64,000 nt of DNA from positions 17,656-81,655 of the forward strand of contig JAKLKA010000011.1 in the NCBI GenBank assembly GCA_023150915.1, given 5' to 3'. Of the stretch, positions 8,825 to 17,776 are shown piece after piece. The first letter of the stretch is position 1, and the number at the start of each line of letters is the position of its first letter. This stretch comes from Polyangiaceae bacterium. GTDB lineage: Bacteria; Myxococcota_A; Polyangia; Polyangiales; Polyangiaceae. The notes below the pieces were generated by a model. The model saw only the letters and a program-made list of their open reading frames with translations, had not been told where the DNA came from and did no database searches. The translations under genes and the position numbers were made by a program.

Positions 8825-10306
8825 GTGGCCCTGGCCGTCGTCGCGGCGCTGGCGGTGACGCTGCTGCGGGTGGGCTTGCGGCGGCGGCTCGAGCCCGTGG
8901 TGGCCACGCCGGCCGCGCGCTGGCGCCCGGGTGACGTGACGCTGCTCTTGGTGGTGACGGGCGTGGCGCTGGTGACGCGTCTGATCGGCCTCGAGTCGCG
9001 ACCGATCGACAACGACGAGCCGGTGGGGCTGGGGCTTCGATCGCTGGCGGCCTGGGCCAGCGAGAGCGACGCGCGCCTGCACCCGCCGCTGCCCGCGCTC
9101 TTGATGACCTGGCTGGGCGGCGAGGGCGACATCGCCGCGGCGCGCTCGGTCTCGGTGCTGGCGGGCGTGGGCACCGTCGCGCTGGCGTTCGCCGTGGTGC
9201 GCGCGTCCGCCGGGCGCGGGCTCGCGGGCCTGGCGGCGCTGTGGCTCGCCGCGATGCCGGCGGCCATCCACACGTCGCAACTGGCGCGGGGCTACGCGCT
9301 GTGTGCGCTGGGGTTGCTCGCCGCGCACGCCTGCCTCGAGAAGGCCCTGGCGACCGGTCGCGAGCGCTGGTTCGTGCTCCACTCGCTGGCCGCGCTGCTG
9401 GCGCTCGCCAGCGAGTACTGGGCCCTGCCCCCGCTGCTGGCCAGCGGCGCGCTGGCGCTGCTCGGCGCGCGTGGCAGCCGTTCGCTGGGGGTCGGCGTGA
9501 TCGGCTCGCTGGGCGCGGCCCTGACGCTGTCGAGCATCTTCGCGCCCCACGCGCTGCCCACGCTGTGGCTGGGCGTCGGCGGCGGCCCCCACGTGCCCAC
9601 CGGTCCGGGTCGGGCGCTCTGGGACGCGCTGGCCCTGGCGTCGGGCCCGGCGGCCCCGATGGGTGCGCTGCTCGCGCTTTCGCTGATCGTCGCGGCGGCG
9701 CGGCGCCGCACGCTGGGCCGCGCCGAGCTCGCGGCGGCCGGCGCGGTCGGCGCTTTGGTGGTCACGCTGCTCGCGGCGTCGTTCGTCACCGCCGTGCGCG
9801 CCCGCTATCTCTTGCCGGTGCTACCGCTGTTCGTGTGTCTGCTGGTCGCAGGCGCCCGCGGCATCGGCGCCCTGGGGGTCGGCGCTGTGGCGCTGGGGCA
9901 CGTCAGCCTCTTGCCGGCGTTCTACGCGGGCACCGCGCCGGGACCCGAGATTTCGACCGGCGAGCGCGCACCACGCATCTTGGCGCTGCTCGCGGCGGAT
10001 CCGACCACACCCGTTGCGGTGATCCCTGCGTGGTCCATCGCCGAGGTGAGCTATCGGCTGGAAGGCAGGTTCCCCGACAAGGGCACTGGCCCCTGCCCGG
10101 CAGAGCTGTGCGTGCGCGGCAAGCGGACGATCTACGGCGCAACCCACCAGCATATCTCACAGCTCACTTCACAGGAAAGCTCAATCTACCTGTGGGTCCG
10201 TAATCGAGACACTTGGACGCGCGAGTGCGAGCAGGTCGCCGTGGAAGCCCGGTCGGTGCTCTTCCGGTGTCAGCAAAAGCGGACTTCCGAAAGGCCGAGC
10301 AACTGA
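8825..10306 (+). CDS. Polytopic membrane glycosyltransferase, GT39/ArnT-like
   Basis: 493 residues from a GTG three bases after the upstream stop. There are about ten hydrophobic helices. An acidic motif in the first loop (RPIDNDEPVGL), then LHPPLPALLMTW and ARSVSVLAGV, match the fold and loop motifs of GT-C glycosyltransferases of the PMT/ArnT type, which move a sugar from a polyprenyl-phosphate donor on the outer face of the inner membrane. A C-terminal soluble part of about 120 residues lacks recognisable motifs. The acceptor is unknown. It is probably co-expressed with the methyl-accepting protein because of the tight spacing. Confidence 0.8.
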   Translation: MALAVVAALAVTLLRVGLRRRLEPVVATPAARWRPGDVTLLLVVTGVALVTRLIGLESRPIDNDEPVGLGLRSLAAWASESDARLHPPLPALLMTWLGGEGDIAAARSVSVLAGVGTVALAFAVVRASAGRGLAGLAALWLAAMPAAIHTSQLARGYALCALGLLAAHACLEKALATGRERWFVLHSLAALLALASEYWALPPLLASGALALLGARGSRSLGVGVIGSLGAALTLSSIFAPHALPTLWLGVGGGPHVPTGPGRALWDALALASGPAAPMGALLALSLIVAAARRRTLGRAELAAAGAVGALVVTLLAASFVTAVRARYLLPVLPLFVCLLVAGARGIGALGVGAVALGHVSLLPAFYAGTAPGPEISTGERAPRILALLAADPTTPVAVIPAWSIAEVSYRLEGRFPDKGTGPCPAELCVRGKRTIYGATHQHISQLTSQESSIYLWVRNRDTWTRECEQVAVEARSVLFRCQQKRTSERPSN

Positions 10307-10323
10307 TCTAGATTCCATCCGTT

Positions 10324-11535
10324 TTGCGAACGCTCGGCCTTGCTCGGGTCCTCTTCGTTTCTCTCGTGCTTTCGGTTGCGGTGCCTGCGCACGCGCAGTC
10401 GGAAGAAGAAAAGAAGGCTCTGGAAGAGATCGACAAGAAGGCCGCCGCCGAGAAGAAGAAGGCGCTGGAGAAGATCCGCAAGAAGGCCGAAGAGGACAAG
10501 AAGAAGACCGAGGCGAAAGAGAAAACCGCCGCGGCCAAGAAGCAGAAGGACGACGCCGAAGCCAAGAAGAAGGCCGAACGCGAGCGGGCGAAAGAGCCGA
10601 AGAAGGAAGAGCCGCCGCCGCCCGCGGCAGCGCCGCCGCCCCCTCCCGCGGAGCCTCCGCCGCCCCCGCCGCCGGCGGTGAAGCCGGCGGCCGCGCCGGT
10701 CGAGACCGTCGGCACGGCGCGCTTCACGGGCGTGGGCTTCGTGCAACCGGGCGAGACCCCGCCCGGTGCGGGCGGCGCCGCGGCCGCTGGCGTTCAGATC
10801 CCCGGGATCGCCAACCTCGACAGCCTCACGGTCCTGGGCCTTCGTCTGGGCGCGAGCCGCGCCACCTTCAACCCGATCAACGACGACCGGACCGACGACG
10901 ACACCGCGTTCTCGCTGGTCGACTTCGACTTCGGGGTGAACGCCGAGTTCCGCAACGTGGGCCAGCTGTTGGTTCCGTGGTTCGACGTCGACCTTGGCAT
11001 CTTGTTCGGCAAGCGACGCGAAGAGCTGGCGGGCAAAGAGACCGGTCGCGTCTTCAGTGTGTTCGCCAACCGGATCAGCGGCCTGTTCGGGCTGGATCTG
11101 GCCGCGGGCGACTTCCTCTCGGGGGGCCCCTTCGTCGGGTATCGCGCCGAGATGTACTCCGTGTCGCTGCAGACCGAAGAGAGCCTGGACACCTCAGGCA
11201 CCGCGTTTCACCATGGTCTCCAGTACGGGCTCCACGCGCGGGTCAGGACCCGAGCCAAGCCCAAGGAGCCGTCGATGTTCTTTGCCGACGCACGCTACGA
11301 ATGGCGCAAGGGCGAGTACCAGACCGCGAACTACGCCATGCTTCAGGCCGGGGTGCGGGCGGGCATCGTCTACTTCACGGGCTGGTACGAGACGCGACTC
11401 GGGTCGTCGGGGTCGTTCTCGCTCTCGGACTTCTCCGATGCCACGGACCAAAACTCGCTGATCGCCAGCGCCACGGCGGCCTCGTTCCCCATCGAGCAGC
11501 GGCTCGGCGGCGGCCTGATGATCGCGTTCTTCTGA
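10324..11535 (+). CDS. Envelope protein: signal peptide, charged coiled coil, Pro-rich linker, outer-membrane beta-barrel-like domain
   Basis: 403 residues from a TTG. This start gives a good signal peptide ending VPAHAQ. Residues about 25-100 are a Lys/Glu/Ala-rich coiled coil and about 100-130 a Pro-rich stretch. The last roughly 260 residues have the alternating pattern of a small beta barrel and end in MIAFF, with the C-terminal aromatic typical of outer-membrane proteins. The coiled coil and Pro-rich part could cross the periplasm from a barrel in the outer membrane. No peptidoglycan-binding motif is visible. A 15-bp gap with a strong ribosome site separates it from the next gene. Confidence 0.7.
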   Translation: MRTLGLARVLFVSLVLSVAVPAHAQSEEEKKALEEIDKKAAAEKKKALEKIRKKAEEDKKKTEAKEKTAAAKKQKDDAEAKKKAERERAKEPKKEEPPPPAAAPPPPPAEPPPPPPPAVKPAAAPVETVGTARFTGVGFVQPGETPPGAGGAAAAGVQIPGIANLDSLTVLGLRLGASRATFNPINDDRTDDDTAFSLVDFDFGVNAEFRNVGQLLVPWFDVDLGILFGKRREELAGKETGRVFSVFANRISGLFGLDLAAGDFLSGGPFVGYRAEMYSVSLQTEESLDTSGTAFHHGLQYGLHARVRTRAKPKEPSMFFADARYEWRKGEYQTANYAMLQAGVRAGIVYFTGWYETRLGSSGSFSLSDFSDATDQNSLIASATAASFPIEQRLGGGLMIAFF

Positions 11536-11550
11536 ACAGGAGGCGAAAGC

Positions 11551-13722
11551 ATGGAACACAGCGTCTCGCGAATCCTGATCTCGGTTCTCGGCGTCAGCCT
11601 TGCCGCCTGCGCGGGTCCGGCCAAGACCCTCTCGCTCTCGAGCTACCGCGCCACCGCGGGGGATGAGTCGGCCAGCTGGAAGGGGCTCGAGCCGGGGACC
11701 AAGTACCTGATCTTCGCGCCGGCCGGCTCGTGTCAGGTGGCCATGGCCAGCTCGCTCTCGGAGCTGGAACAAGGCAAGGGCACCCCCGTGGCCGGCACGC
11801 CGGCAGGCACCAGCCTGAGCGTGGTCGAGATCCGGGACGCCTACGTGCGAACCGGCAGTGACGCGTTCGCCGCCGTAGAGGTCCAGACCGAGTCCGGCGC
11901 CACGCATTGGCTCAAGCTGCCCGCCGGTGCTTCGCACGGCTGCCTTCAACCGGTTCCAGCCGGCCTCGAAGCGGCGCGGGCTCTGGTGGGCAAGTCGCTG
12001 GTGTTCACTCCGTGGGCGTCGGGCTGCAGCGAGGTGCAGGCCACGGGCCGCGCGCCCGGGTCGATGCTGATCGACGCCGAGGGCGACCTGACCTTCAAGG
12101 TCGACGGGCTGGCCCTGGGCCCGGCCAGCGCCCAGGCCAAGGCCGCGGGACAGCTCGGCCACCGGCTGTGGGCCAAGCTCGGAGGGATCGACGTGCGCGT
12201 CGACGTGGTCGCCCAGTGCTTCTCGGCGCCGGGCTCGGATCGGGCAGCGCGGCCGTCGGACCCGCTGGCCCACCTGCGCCTGCCTGCCACGCGCTGTGAC
12301 GAAGACAGCGACGACGGCAAGCAGCACGTCTCGTGCCGCACCACGCTGGGCCTGTGGGAAGGCGCGATCAGCGACACGGCGGTCGAGCTGCGTGCCGTGC
12401 GGCGCACGCTGGGCGCGGTGCACTTCCTGGACGGCAAGCTGGTGGACGGCGCCCGCTACGCGCGGACCATCGTCGCGGTGAGCGTGGGGCAGGCTCCAGA
12501 CGCGCGTCGCCAGCGGCTGTATGCAGCGCTGACCCCGGCCATGCAGAAGGCAATGGCACGGGAAGCGGGCGGCGTTCGCGTGACGGCTGCGGGGTCGAGC
12601 GACGCAACCTACAAGATCGGAGTCGAGCTGGCCGAGGTCACCATCGGTGAGCTTCAGACCTCTGAGGTGCCGCAGAGCGCCAAGTACAAGGTGCGCGACG
12701 AGCAGCGGCCGAACGCCGAAAAGCCCGCCGCGCGCGAGCGCGTGTCGAGTGCGCGGGCGAAGCTGTCCGAGGCCGAGACGGACTTCCAGAACAAGAAGGC
12801 CGACTTCGACCGCCTCAAGCGCGAGGCGCGGGCGGAATGCGACCGAGTCGCCTCGGAACAGAAAGAGGCGTGGGCGCGTATCGCGGCGGGCACGGGCTGC
12901 GCGGCCGCTGACGCCATCATCCAGCCGAGTGACTCCGAAGTCGTCGCGGCTCGCAACGAGCTCAGCGCTGCCGAGACGCAGCTCGCGAAGATGCCCGACA
13001 CCATCACCGTGCCCATCATGGCCGACTGGCCGTACACCAAGAAGCTGTTCTCGCGCTCGGTGAGCAGCACGCTCAGCATCAGCTTGCAGCCCGCCGACGC
13101 GCCGACCCCTAAGACCTTCCAGACCCCGCTGCAGTACACCTGGCAGGACTACGAGGTGGTGGCCGATGCCGCGCACAACGTGCCCGGGCACGCCGCCGAC
13201 CGCGGCCCCATCGACAACGCCGAGGGCCTGGTGCCGTACATTGCCGCGGCGGCGAGCAACGCCATCGCGACCCGGTTCCGCGCTGCCATGGCCGAGGCGC
13301 AGATCGAAGCGGCGCGGCGCGCCATGGCCGCAGCAGGGATCGAGGCTGCCAAACCCGGGTACGAGACCATCGACGCGCTGGCCTACGACAGCGTGGGCAG
13401 GCGGCTCGAGAAGCCGCTCTTGCGCGGCAGCTGGAACCTGGCCCCCGGCAAGGCGCTGCCGCTCCCGTCGGATGCGCTGGCCTTGAGCGCCGACCAGTGC
13501 CTGCTGGCGGTCGCCGCCGGGACGGCCGAGGCGCCGCTGTCGCTCTCGATTCGCACCGCGGATCGCCTCTTCGGCGACACCCGCGAAGGGGGCTTTGCCG
13601 TGGTCGAGCTCTGCCACGCCGAGATCGCAGGCAAGTCGCCGACCCTCGAGCTGGTCAGCAAGGCGCCGGGCGCGGTGAAGTGGACGCTGTTTCGCACGCG
13701 CGTCAGCGGAGGTGGGTCGTGA
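11551..13722 (+). CDS. Large lipoprotein of unknown function
   Basis: 723 residues from an ATG with AGGAGG eight bases upstream. The signal ISVLGVSLAACAG has lipobox AAC. The chain begins with repeated beta-like segments, has a coiled-coil stretch near residues 395-435 (SARAKLSEAETDFQNKKA), and continues into an alpha/beta region without catalytic motifs. It lies between the barrel protein and a Cys-rich lipoprotein with which it overlaps by four bases, so the three form an envelope operon. I do not recognise the family. Confidence 0.7.
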   Translation: MEHSVSRILISVLGVSLAACAGPAKTLSLSSYRATAGDESASWKGLEPGTKYLIFAPAGSCQVAMASSLSELEQGKGTPVAGTPAGTSLSVVEIRDAYVRTGSDAFAAVEVQTESGATHWLKLPAGASHGCLQPVPAGLEAARALVGKSLVFTPWASGCSEVQATGRAPGSMLIDAEGDLTFKVDGLALGPASAQAKAAGQLGHRLWAKLGGIDVRVDVVAQCFSAPGSDRAARPSDPLAHLRLPATRCDEDSDDGKQHVSCRTTLGLWEGAISDTAVELRAVRRTLGAVHFLDGKLVDGARYARTIVAVSVGQAPDARRQRLYAALTPAMQKAMAREAGGVRVTAAGSSDATYKIGVELAEVTIGELQTSEVPQSAKYKVRDEQRPNAEKPAARERVSSARAKLSEAETDFQNKKADFDRLKREARAECDRVASEQKEAWARIAAGTGCAAADAIIQPSDSEVVAARNELSAAETQLAKMPDTITVPIMADWPYTKKLFSRSVSSTLSISLQPADAPTPKTFQTPLQYTWQDYEVVADAAHNVPGHAADRGPIDNAEGLVPYIAAAASNAIATRFRAAMAEAQIEAARRAMAAAGIEAAKPGYETIDALAYDSVGRRLEKPLLRGSWNLAPGKALPLPSDALALSADQCLLAVAAGTAEAPLSLSIRTADRLFGDTREGGFAVVELCHAEIAGKSPTLELVSKAPGAVKWTLFRTRVSGGGS

Positions 13723-14105
13723 AGCTTCCGGTGGTTGCGTTCGCAGCGCTCTCGCTGGCGGCTTGCGAAGACTCGGGCCCGGTGCCGTTCGGGGGCTACG
13801 GCCTCTCCGGCGGCAGCAGCGGCAGCGCCGGCACCAGCGGCTCCGGCGGCGGCAGCGGCTACGGCGGCAGCGGCGGGTATGCCGGCAGCGGCGGCTGCAA
13901 GGGTGGCCCCGGCACGAGCTGCAACGCCCACGACGACTGCTGCCAGGTCAGTCCCAACGGCAACATCTGCGTTGGGTCTCCGATCTACAAATGCGCGTCG
14001 GTCTGCAACATGAGCAGCGAATGCGAGAACAACTGCTGCGTGCAACTCGACGGCGTGAGCTACGGCGCGTGCATCACCGGGTCTGGCTTCACGTGCTTGC
14101 CCTGA
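13719..14105 (+). CDS. Small Cys-rich lipoprotein with Gly/Ser linker
   Basis: 128 residues. The GTG at 13719 overlaps the previous stop (GTGA) and has GGAGG upstream, and it creates a lipoprotein signal, VAFAALSLAACED. A roughly 40-residue Gly/Ser/Tyr linker leads to a C-terminal domain with about ten cysteines (spacing like SCNAHDDCCQ and ECENNCCVQLDG), which suggests a disulfide-stabilised knot outside the cell. This linker-plus-knot design recurs several times in the window. The ligand or role is unknown. Confidence 0.72.
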   Translation: MKLPVVAFAALSLAACEDSGPVPFGGYGLSGGSSGSAGTSGSGGGSGYGGSGGYAGSGGCKGGPGTSCNAHDDCCQVSPNGNICVGSPIYKCASVCNMSSECENNCCVQLDGVSYGACITGSGFTCLP

Positions 14106-14115
14106 CGGGGGCTCC

Positions 14116-14607
14116 GTGCGCCTGACCTTCCCCCGCTTCGCCGTCCTCACCCTGTGCGGTGGCGCGCTGCTCGCACTGGCGTTTCGCCTGAGCACACCGC
14201 CCGACCCCCCCGGCCCAGCCGACCCGCTCGCTGCGGGTGCGCCGGAGCCCTATCCCAACTCGTGGCCCGATCCGCCCCCGCCCGACGTGGCCGCGCTGCT
14301 CGGCGGGCTCGGGCCCGGCTCGGATCTGGGCGGCGGCTGGCGGGTGCGCGGCGTGAGCCCGGTGCTCGAGCAACGCATCGTGATCGACGTCGACAAGGCC
14401 GGCGTCGGCTTTCGCGTGGCGCTGACCACGAAAGGCCGCGACGAGCGCGTGCCGCCAAAGAGCACCGCGCGCTACGCGCTCTACACCATCCAACCGCGCC
14501 CCAGCGCCGAGGCGCCAAAGGACGCGGACTATGCCGCCGTGCTCACGGCCATCGCGGCCCGCGTCACCGAGCGCGAGGGCAGCGTCGCGGTGCCGGCGGG
14601 GCTCTGA
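14116..14607 (+). CDS. Small anchored envelope protein, unknown
   Basis: 163 residues from a GTG. A single N-terminal hydrophobic segment (FAVLTLCGGALLALAF) acts as an anchor or uncleaved signal and is followed by a Pro-rich stretch and a soluble domain of about 100 residues. It follows the Cys-rich lipoprotein by 10 bases and ends 15 bases before the stop of the leftward cluster, so the two groups converge without a visible terminator. I do not recognise the family. Confidence 0.6.
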   Translation: MRLTFPRFAVLTLCGGALLALAFRLSTPPDPPGPADPLAAGAPEPYPNSWPDPPPPDVAALLGGLGPGSDLGGGWRVRGVSPVLEQRIVIDVDKAGVGFRVALTTKGRDERVPPKSTARYALYTIQPRPSAEAPKDADYAAVLTAIAARVTEREGSVAVPAGL

Positions 14608-14622
14608 CCGATCCGCCGGCTT

Positions 14623-15096
14623 TCACCGGCGTCGCCGGGCGCGGGCGACCCAGAGCATCGCGGCGCTGACCGCCAGCGCCACGCCCACGGGCCACCACGC
14701 GGTGCCGCGGGCGTGGCTCGCGATCGGTGCCGGACGCGCGGCAGGCGTTCGCCAGAACCCGCCGCGGTCGTTGTTCCGAATGGCGGCGACTAGCGCGTCG
14801 GTGGCGGCGTTCGTGTCGCGCCGAAGGTCGAAGCTGGCGCTGTGCTCTGCGGCGCCGGCCCGCTCCGAGAGCGTGATCTGCGCGGCTTCGTTCGGGCCTG
14901 CCGTGAGCTCGATCACGATCTCGCGGGCGCCGATCCGCACGTTCCACAGCTTCCAGCCCGCGGCGACTTCGCGCCCGAGCTGGTAGGGCGCCAGCAGCGC
15001 CAGCACCTCGCCCTCGCGGCCGGGCTCGATCACTGCCTCACCGGCCTTGGCCAGCGCCGCGACGCTCAGCGAAAGCAGCAAGGCTCGCCGGTTCAT
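14623..15096 (-). CDS. Small secreted protein with C-terminal membrane anchor
   Basis: 157 residues. The ATG at 15096 overlaps the stop of the upstream glycosyltransferase (ATGA), so translation is probably coupled. An N-terminal signal (RRALLLSLSVAALAKAGEA), a soluble domain of about 100 residues and a C-terminal helix (WWPVGVALAVSAAMLWVA) with an Arg-rich stop-transfer sequence predict a periplasmic domain tethered to the inner membrane. Its coupling suggests it assists or regulates the neighbouring glycosyltransferase. Confidence 0.68.
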   Translation of the reverse strand: MNRRALLLSLSVAALAKAGEAVIEPGREGEVLALLAPYQLGREVAAGWKLWNVRIGAREIVIELTAGPNEAAQITLSERAGAAEHSASFDLRRDTNAATDALVAAIRNNDRGGFWRTPAARPAPIASHARGTAWWPVGVALAVSAAMLWVARARRRR

Positions 15097-16943
15097 GGCA
15101 GCACCCGATACAGCGCCACGCGCACCTCGCTCGTCAGATAGCCATGCCAGCGCATGCTGGGTCGCGACGGCAAGCTGCGCTCGCTCGAGAGCTCGAGCCT
15201 CGCGCCCCGCTCGAGCGCCTCGCAGGTCGGGGCCCCCGCCGGGGTGGAGCACAGCGACGAGCGGAAATAGAGGGCCGGCGGCGGAAGCGCGCCAAGTGCC
15301 AGGTTGGCGTCGAGTGGCGTGAGTGCCGCGCGCTGCCCGGCAGGTAGCGGCAGCACGCTGATCTGCGAGCCAGCGCGCTCCAGATAGGCAACGCGCGCGC
15401 CCGCGGGCAGCGTGCGCTTCCATTCGTCGGCGAAGCTGGCCTCGAGGGCGTCGGTGCACGGCAGCGCCAGCGCGTGCCGCGACGCGCTGGCCGCGAGCGC
15501 CGCGACGACCATCACCGCCGCTGCGCGCCGCGGCGCCCGCCGCAGGCGACGAAGGCGGGTGGCGACCACCGCGATTAGCGTCACCGCGGCGGGCCAGAAC
15601 AGCGCCTGGTGCGCCGCCGTGACCGCGCGGTTCGGGTCGCTCAGCAGATCCGTGGCCCGGGCCAGAAACAAGCTGCCAAGCCCCGCACCGATCAGCGCGA
15701 CCCCGCGCCAAGAGCGGAGCGCCAAGCCCAGCGCGATCACCAGCGCGAAGAGCAGGCGCATGCCCGTGTGATCGAACAGCTCCCAGCGGATGGCGGCTCC
15801 GGGGAGCCACTTCTCGCCCAGCGAACCTCGCAGCACGCCCGCGATCTGCGGCCCGCTGATCAGGGCGACCACGGCAGCGATCGCGAGCGCGCCCGCCGCC
15901 GCCAGCATTGCGCGACGCCGGAGCGAGCCCGGACCGAAGAGCAGCGGCAGCGGTGTGACCAGCGCCGCAGGCCACGCCACGGGGTGCACGCGCACCGACT
16001 GCGCCAACAGCAGACCGGCTGCCACCACCGGCAGCCAGAAGCCAGGGTCGCGGAGCCTGGGTGCGGCGCATGCGCACGCTGCCGTGGCGCACATGCCCAG
16101 CGACAGCGCAACGCCGAAGTACGACTCGGAGCCGGAGAGGCGCGCCAGCAAGGGATCGAGCGCGCCGATGAGCGCGATGGCCGCCGCGACCCAGGGCGCT
16201 GTGCCCAGGCGGCGCGCCACGAGCCACGTTGCGGGCACGCAGGCCGCCGCCAGCACCGACTGCACCAGCCGCACACCGAGCTCGGGGCGATCGCCGAAGC
16301 TCTGCGCCGCCAGCCCGAACAGCTCCGGAAAGCCCGGGCCATAGCTGGCCAGCCCGGGGTCGTCGGCGCGCGCGTATCCCACCCAGGCGGGCCCCTGCCC
16401 GTTCTGGTGGAAGTACGAACCGCCCACCATCAGCCAACGCATCACGCCGGTGAGAGCTCCGAGCAGCAGCGCCAGCATGGCCTCGCGTGGCGGTCTTCGG
16501 GCGACGATTGCGAGGGCGGCGATCGCTGCCAGCAAGAGCCACGGTGGCCGGGCCGCCCGCGACGGAGAGGCCGCGTGCGTCGCCGAACCCAGTGGCAAGT
16601 CGGTGTCGCGGCTCGCGCACGTCACCAGCGCGTCGAGCGCTTGCCGGCGCGGCGCGCTCTCTTGCGACCAGTCGGGGAACTGCCCCACGGGCGAGAGTCC
16701 GATCTCGCCGGCCGCGCGGAAGCTTCGCTCGGACTTCGCGCGGAGCTCGACGTCGAGTCGAGCCTCGGGGGAGCGCACCACCAGGACCCCGCGATCGCAG
16801 GTGAGGATCTCGAGCGGCAGAGCCGCGCTCGCCTGGCAGCGCTCGACCCACGCGGCGATCCCGGGCTCGCATGCCGGCGCGGCCGGGGCCGGCGCCGCCG
16901 CGAAGAGCAGCGCGAGTGCCAAGCCGAGGGTGCCGCCGCGCAT
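15093..16943 (-). CDS. Polytopic membrane glycosyltransferase-like protein with N-terminal periplasmic domain
   Basis: 616 residues. A cleavable-looking signal (LALALLFAAAPAPAAPA) is followed by about 110 periplasmic residues with several Cys. About ten hydrophobic helices come next, with GT-C-like loops (YARADDPGLASYGPGFPEL and RLSGSESYFGVALSLG), and the soluble C-terminal domain is about 150 residues. The acidic loop and architecture resemble PMT/GT39-type enzymes that use polyprenyl-linked sugars, but the sequence is divergent. It leads a two-gene operon. The sugar and acceptor are unknown. Confidence 0.65.
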   Translation of the reverse strand: MRGGTLGLALALLFAAAPAPAAPACEPGIAAWVERCQASAALPLEILTCDRGVLVVRSPEARLDVELRAKSERSFRAAGEIGLSPVGQFPDWSQESAPRRQALDALVTCASRDTDLPLGSATHAASPSRAARPPWLLLAAIAALAIVARRPPREAMLALLLGALTGVMRWLMVGGSYFHQNGQGPAWVGYARADDPGLASYGPGFPELFGLAAQSFGDRPELGVRLVQSVLAAACVPATWLVARRLGTAPWVAAAIALIGALDPLLARLSGSESYFGVALSLGMCATAACACAAPRLRDPGFWLPVVAAGLLLAQSVRVHPVAWPAALVTPLPLLFGPGSLRRRAMLAAAGALAIAAVVALISGPQIAGVLRGSLGEKWLPGAAIRWELFDHTGMRLLFALVIALGLALRSWRGVALIGAGLGSLFLARATDLLSDPNRAVTAAHQALFWPAAVTLIAVVATRLRRLRRAPRRAAAVMVVAALAASASRHALALPCTDALEASFADEWKRTLPAGARVAYLERAGSQISVLPLPAGQRAALTPLDANLALGALPPPALYFRSSLCSTPAGAPTCEALERGARLELSSERSLPSRPSMRWHGYLTSEVRVALYRVLP

Positions 16944-17083
16944 CGGCCCTCAGACTAGGACCGAACGGATCCAGCACGGAATCGAAGTCGTGGCTTGGCA
17001 CACGCTGGGCCAGGTGGCATCGACGGAACCCCGGTGGGAATGCGGCGTATCGCCGTGGCACGTGCATTGCTCAGGCCCCGGGC

Positions 17084-17776
17084 ATGCGTGCTCTCGCGAT
17101 CCTGGGCGCTCTGGCGTTTTTGGCTCTGACTGCCGGCTGCGGCGGCAGCTCGACCTCCGACGGGACTGGCGGGTCGGCCGGCGGTGGCGCGGGCGGCAGC
17201 TCGGGCGGCGGCGGCAGCTCGGGCAGTGGCGGCAGCTCGGGCAGCAGCGGTGCGGGCGGTGTGGCCGGTGGCGGCGGCGTGGCGGGCAGCGGCGGTCAGA
17301 ACAGCTGCGGGCCCGAGGCGAAGCAGTGTGCCGAGCCCCCGGACTGCATTCTGGCGACGCAAGACTGCTGCCTGTGCGGCGTCCCCGAGCTGAAAGACTT
17401 CCAGGCGGTCAACTCGAAGTACCAGGCGCAGTGCTCGTGCGGCGGACCGGTCTGCGACTGCGCCACCGCCGTGAACCCGAACCTGGGCGCCACCTGCAGC
17501 GCGGGCAGCTGTCAGGCGTTCGACGTGCGCCAGGTGGACGCGCTCTCGGCCTGCAACATCGACGACGACTGCACGCTGCGCATGGGGCTGGGTTGCTGCG
17601 AGAGCTGCGGCTCGAACGACTACGAGCTGATCGCCGTGGCGAAGAAGGGCGGCGACGCCCTGCACAAGGCCGTCTGCCCCTCGAGCCCCGTCGGTTGCCC
17701 GGCTTGCATGCCGCAGTACCCAGCGAACAAGACCGCCAAGTGCGTCGCGAAGCACTGTCAGGTCGCGGACAAATGA
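17084..17776 (+). CDS. Cys-rich lipoprotein with Gly/Ser linker
   Basis: 230 residues. The ATG at 17084 gives a textbook lipoprotein signal (ALAFLALTAGCGG). Residues about 20-75 are almost pure Gly/Ser/Ala linker. The remaining 155 residues contain roughly twenty Cys in CC and CxxC arrangements (QDCCLCGVPE, GLGCCESCGSND), so a disulfide-rich extracellular domain is likely. It is convergent with the VWA gene and overlaps its 3' end by 19 bases, which leaves no room for a separate terminator. The family was not identified. Confidence 0.75.
   Translation: MRALAILGALAFLALTAGCGGSSTSDGTGGSAGGGAGGSSGGGGSSGSGGSSGSSGAGGVAGGGGVAGSGGQNSCGPEAKQCAEPPDCILATQDCCLCGVPELKDFQAVNSKYQAQCSCGGPVCDCATAVNPNLGATCSAGSCQAFDVRQVDALSACNIDDDCTLRMGLGCCESCGSNDYELIAVAKKGGDALHKAVCPSSPVGCPACMPQYPANKTAKCVAKHCQVADK

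Noticed and set aside
6365..9592. A 1,075-codon leftward open frame over the methyl-accepting protein
   Set aside because: It lies opposite a gene with a clear conserved signalling tip, and its sequence has no domain pattern; it is a shadow of codon bias.
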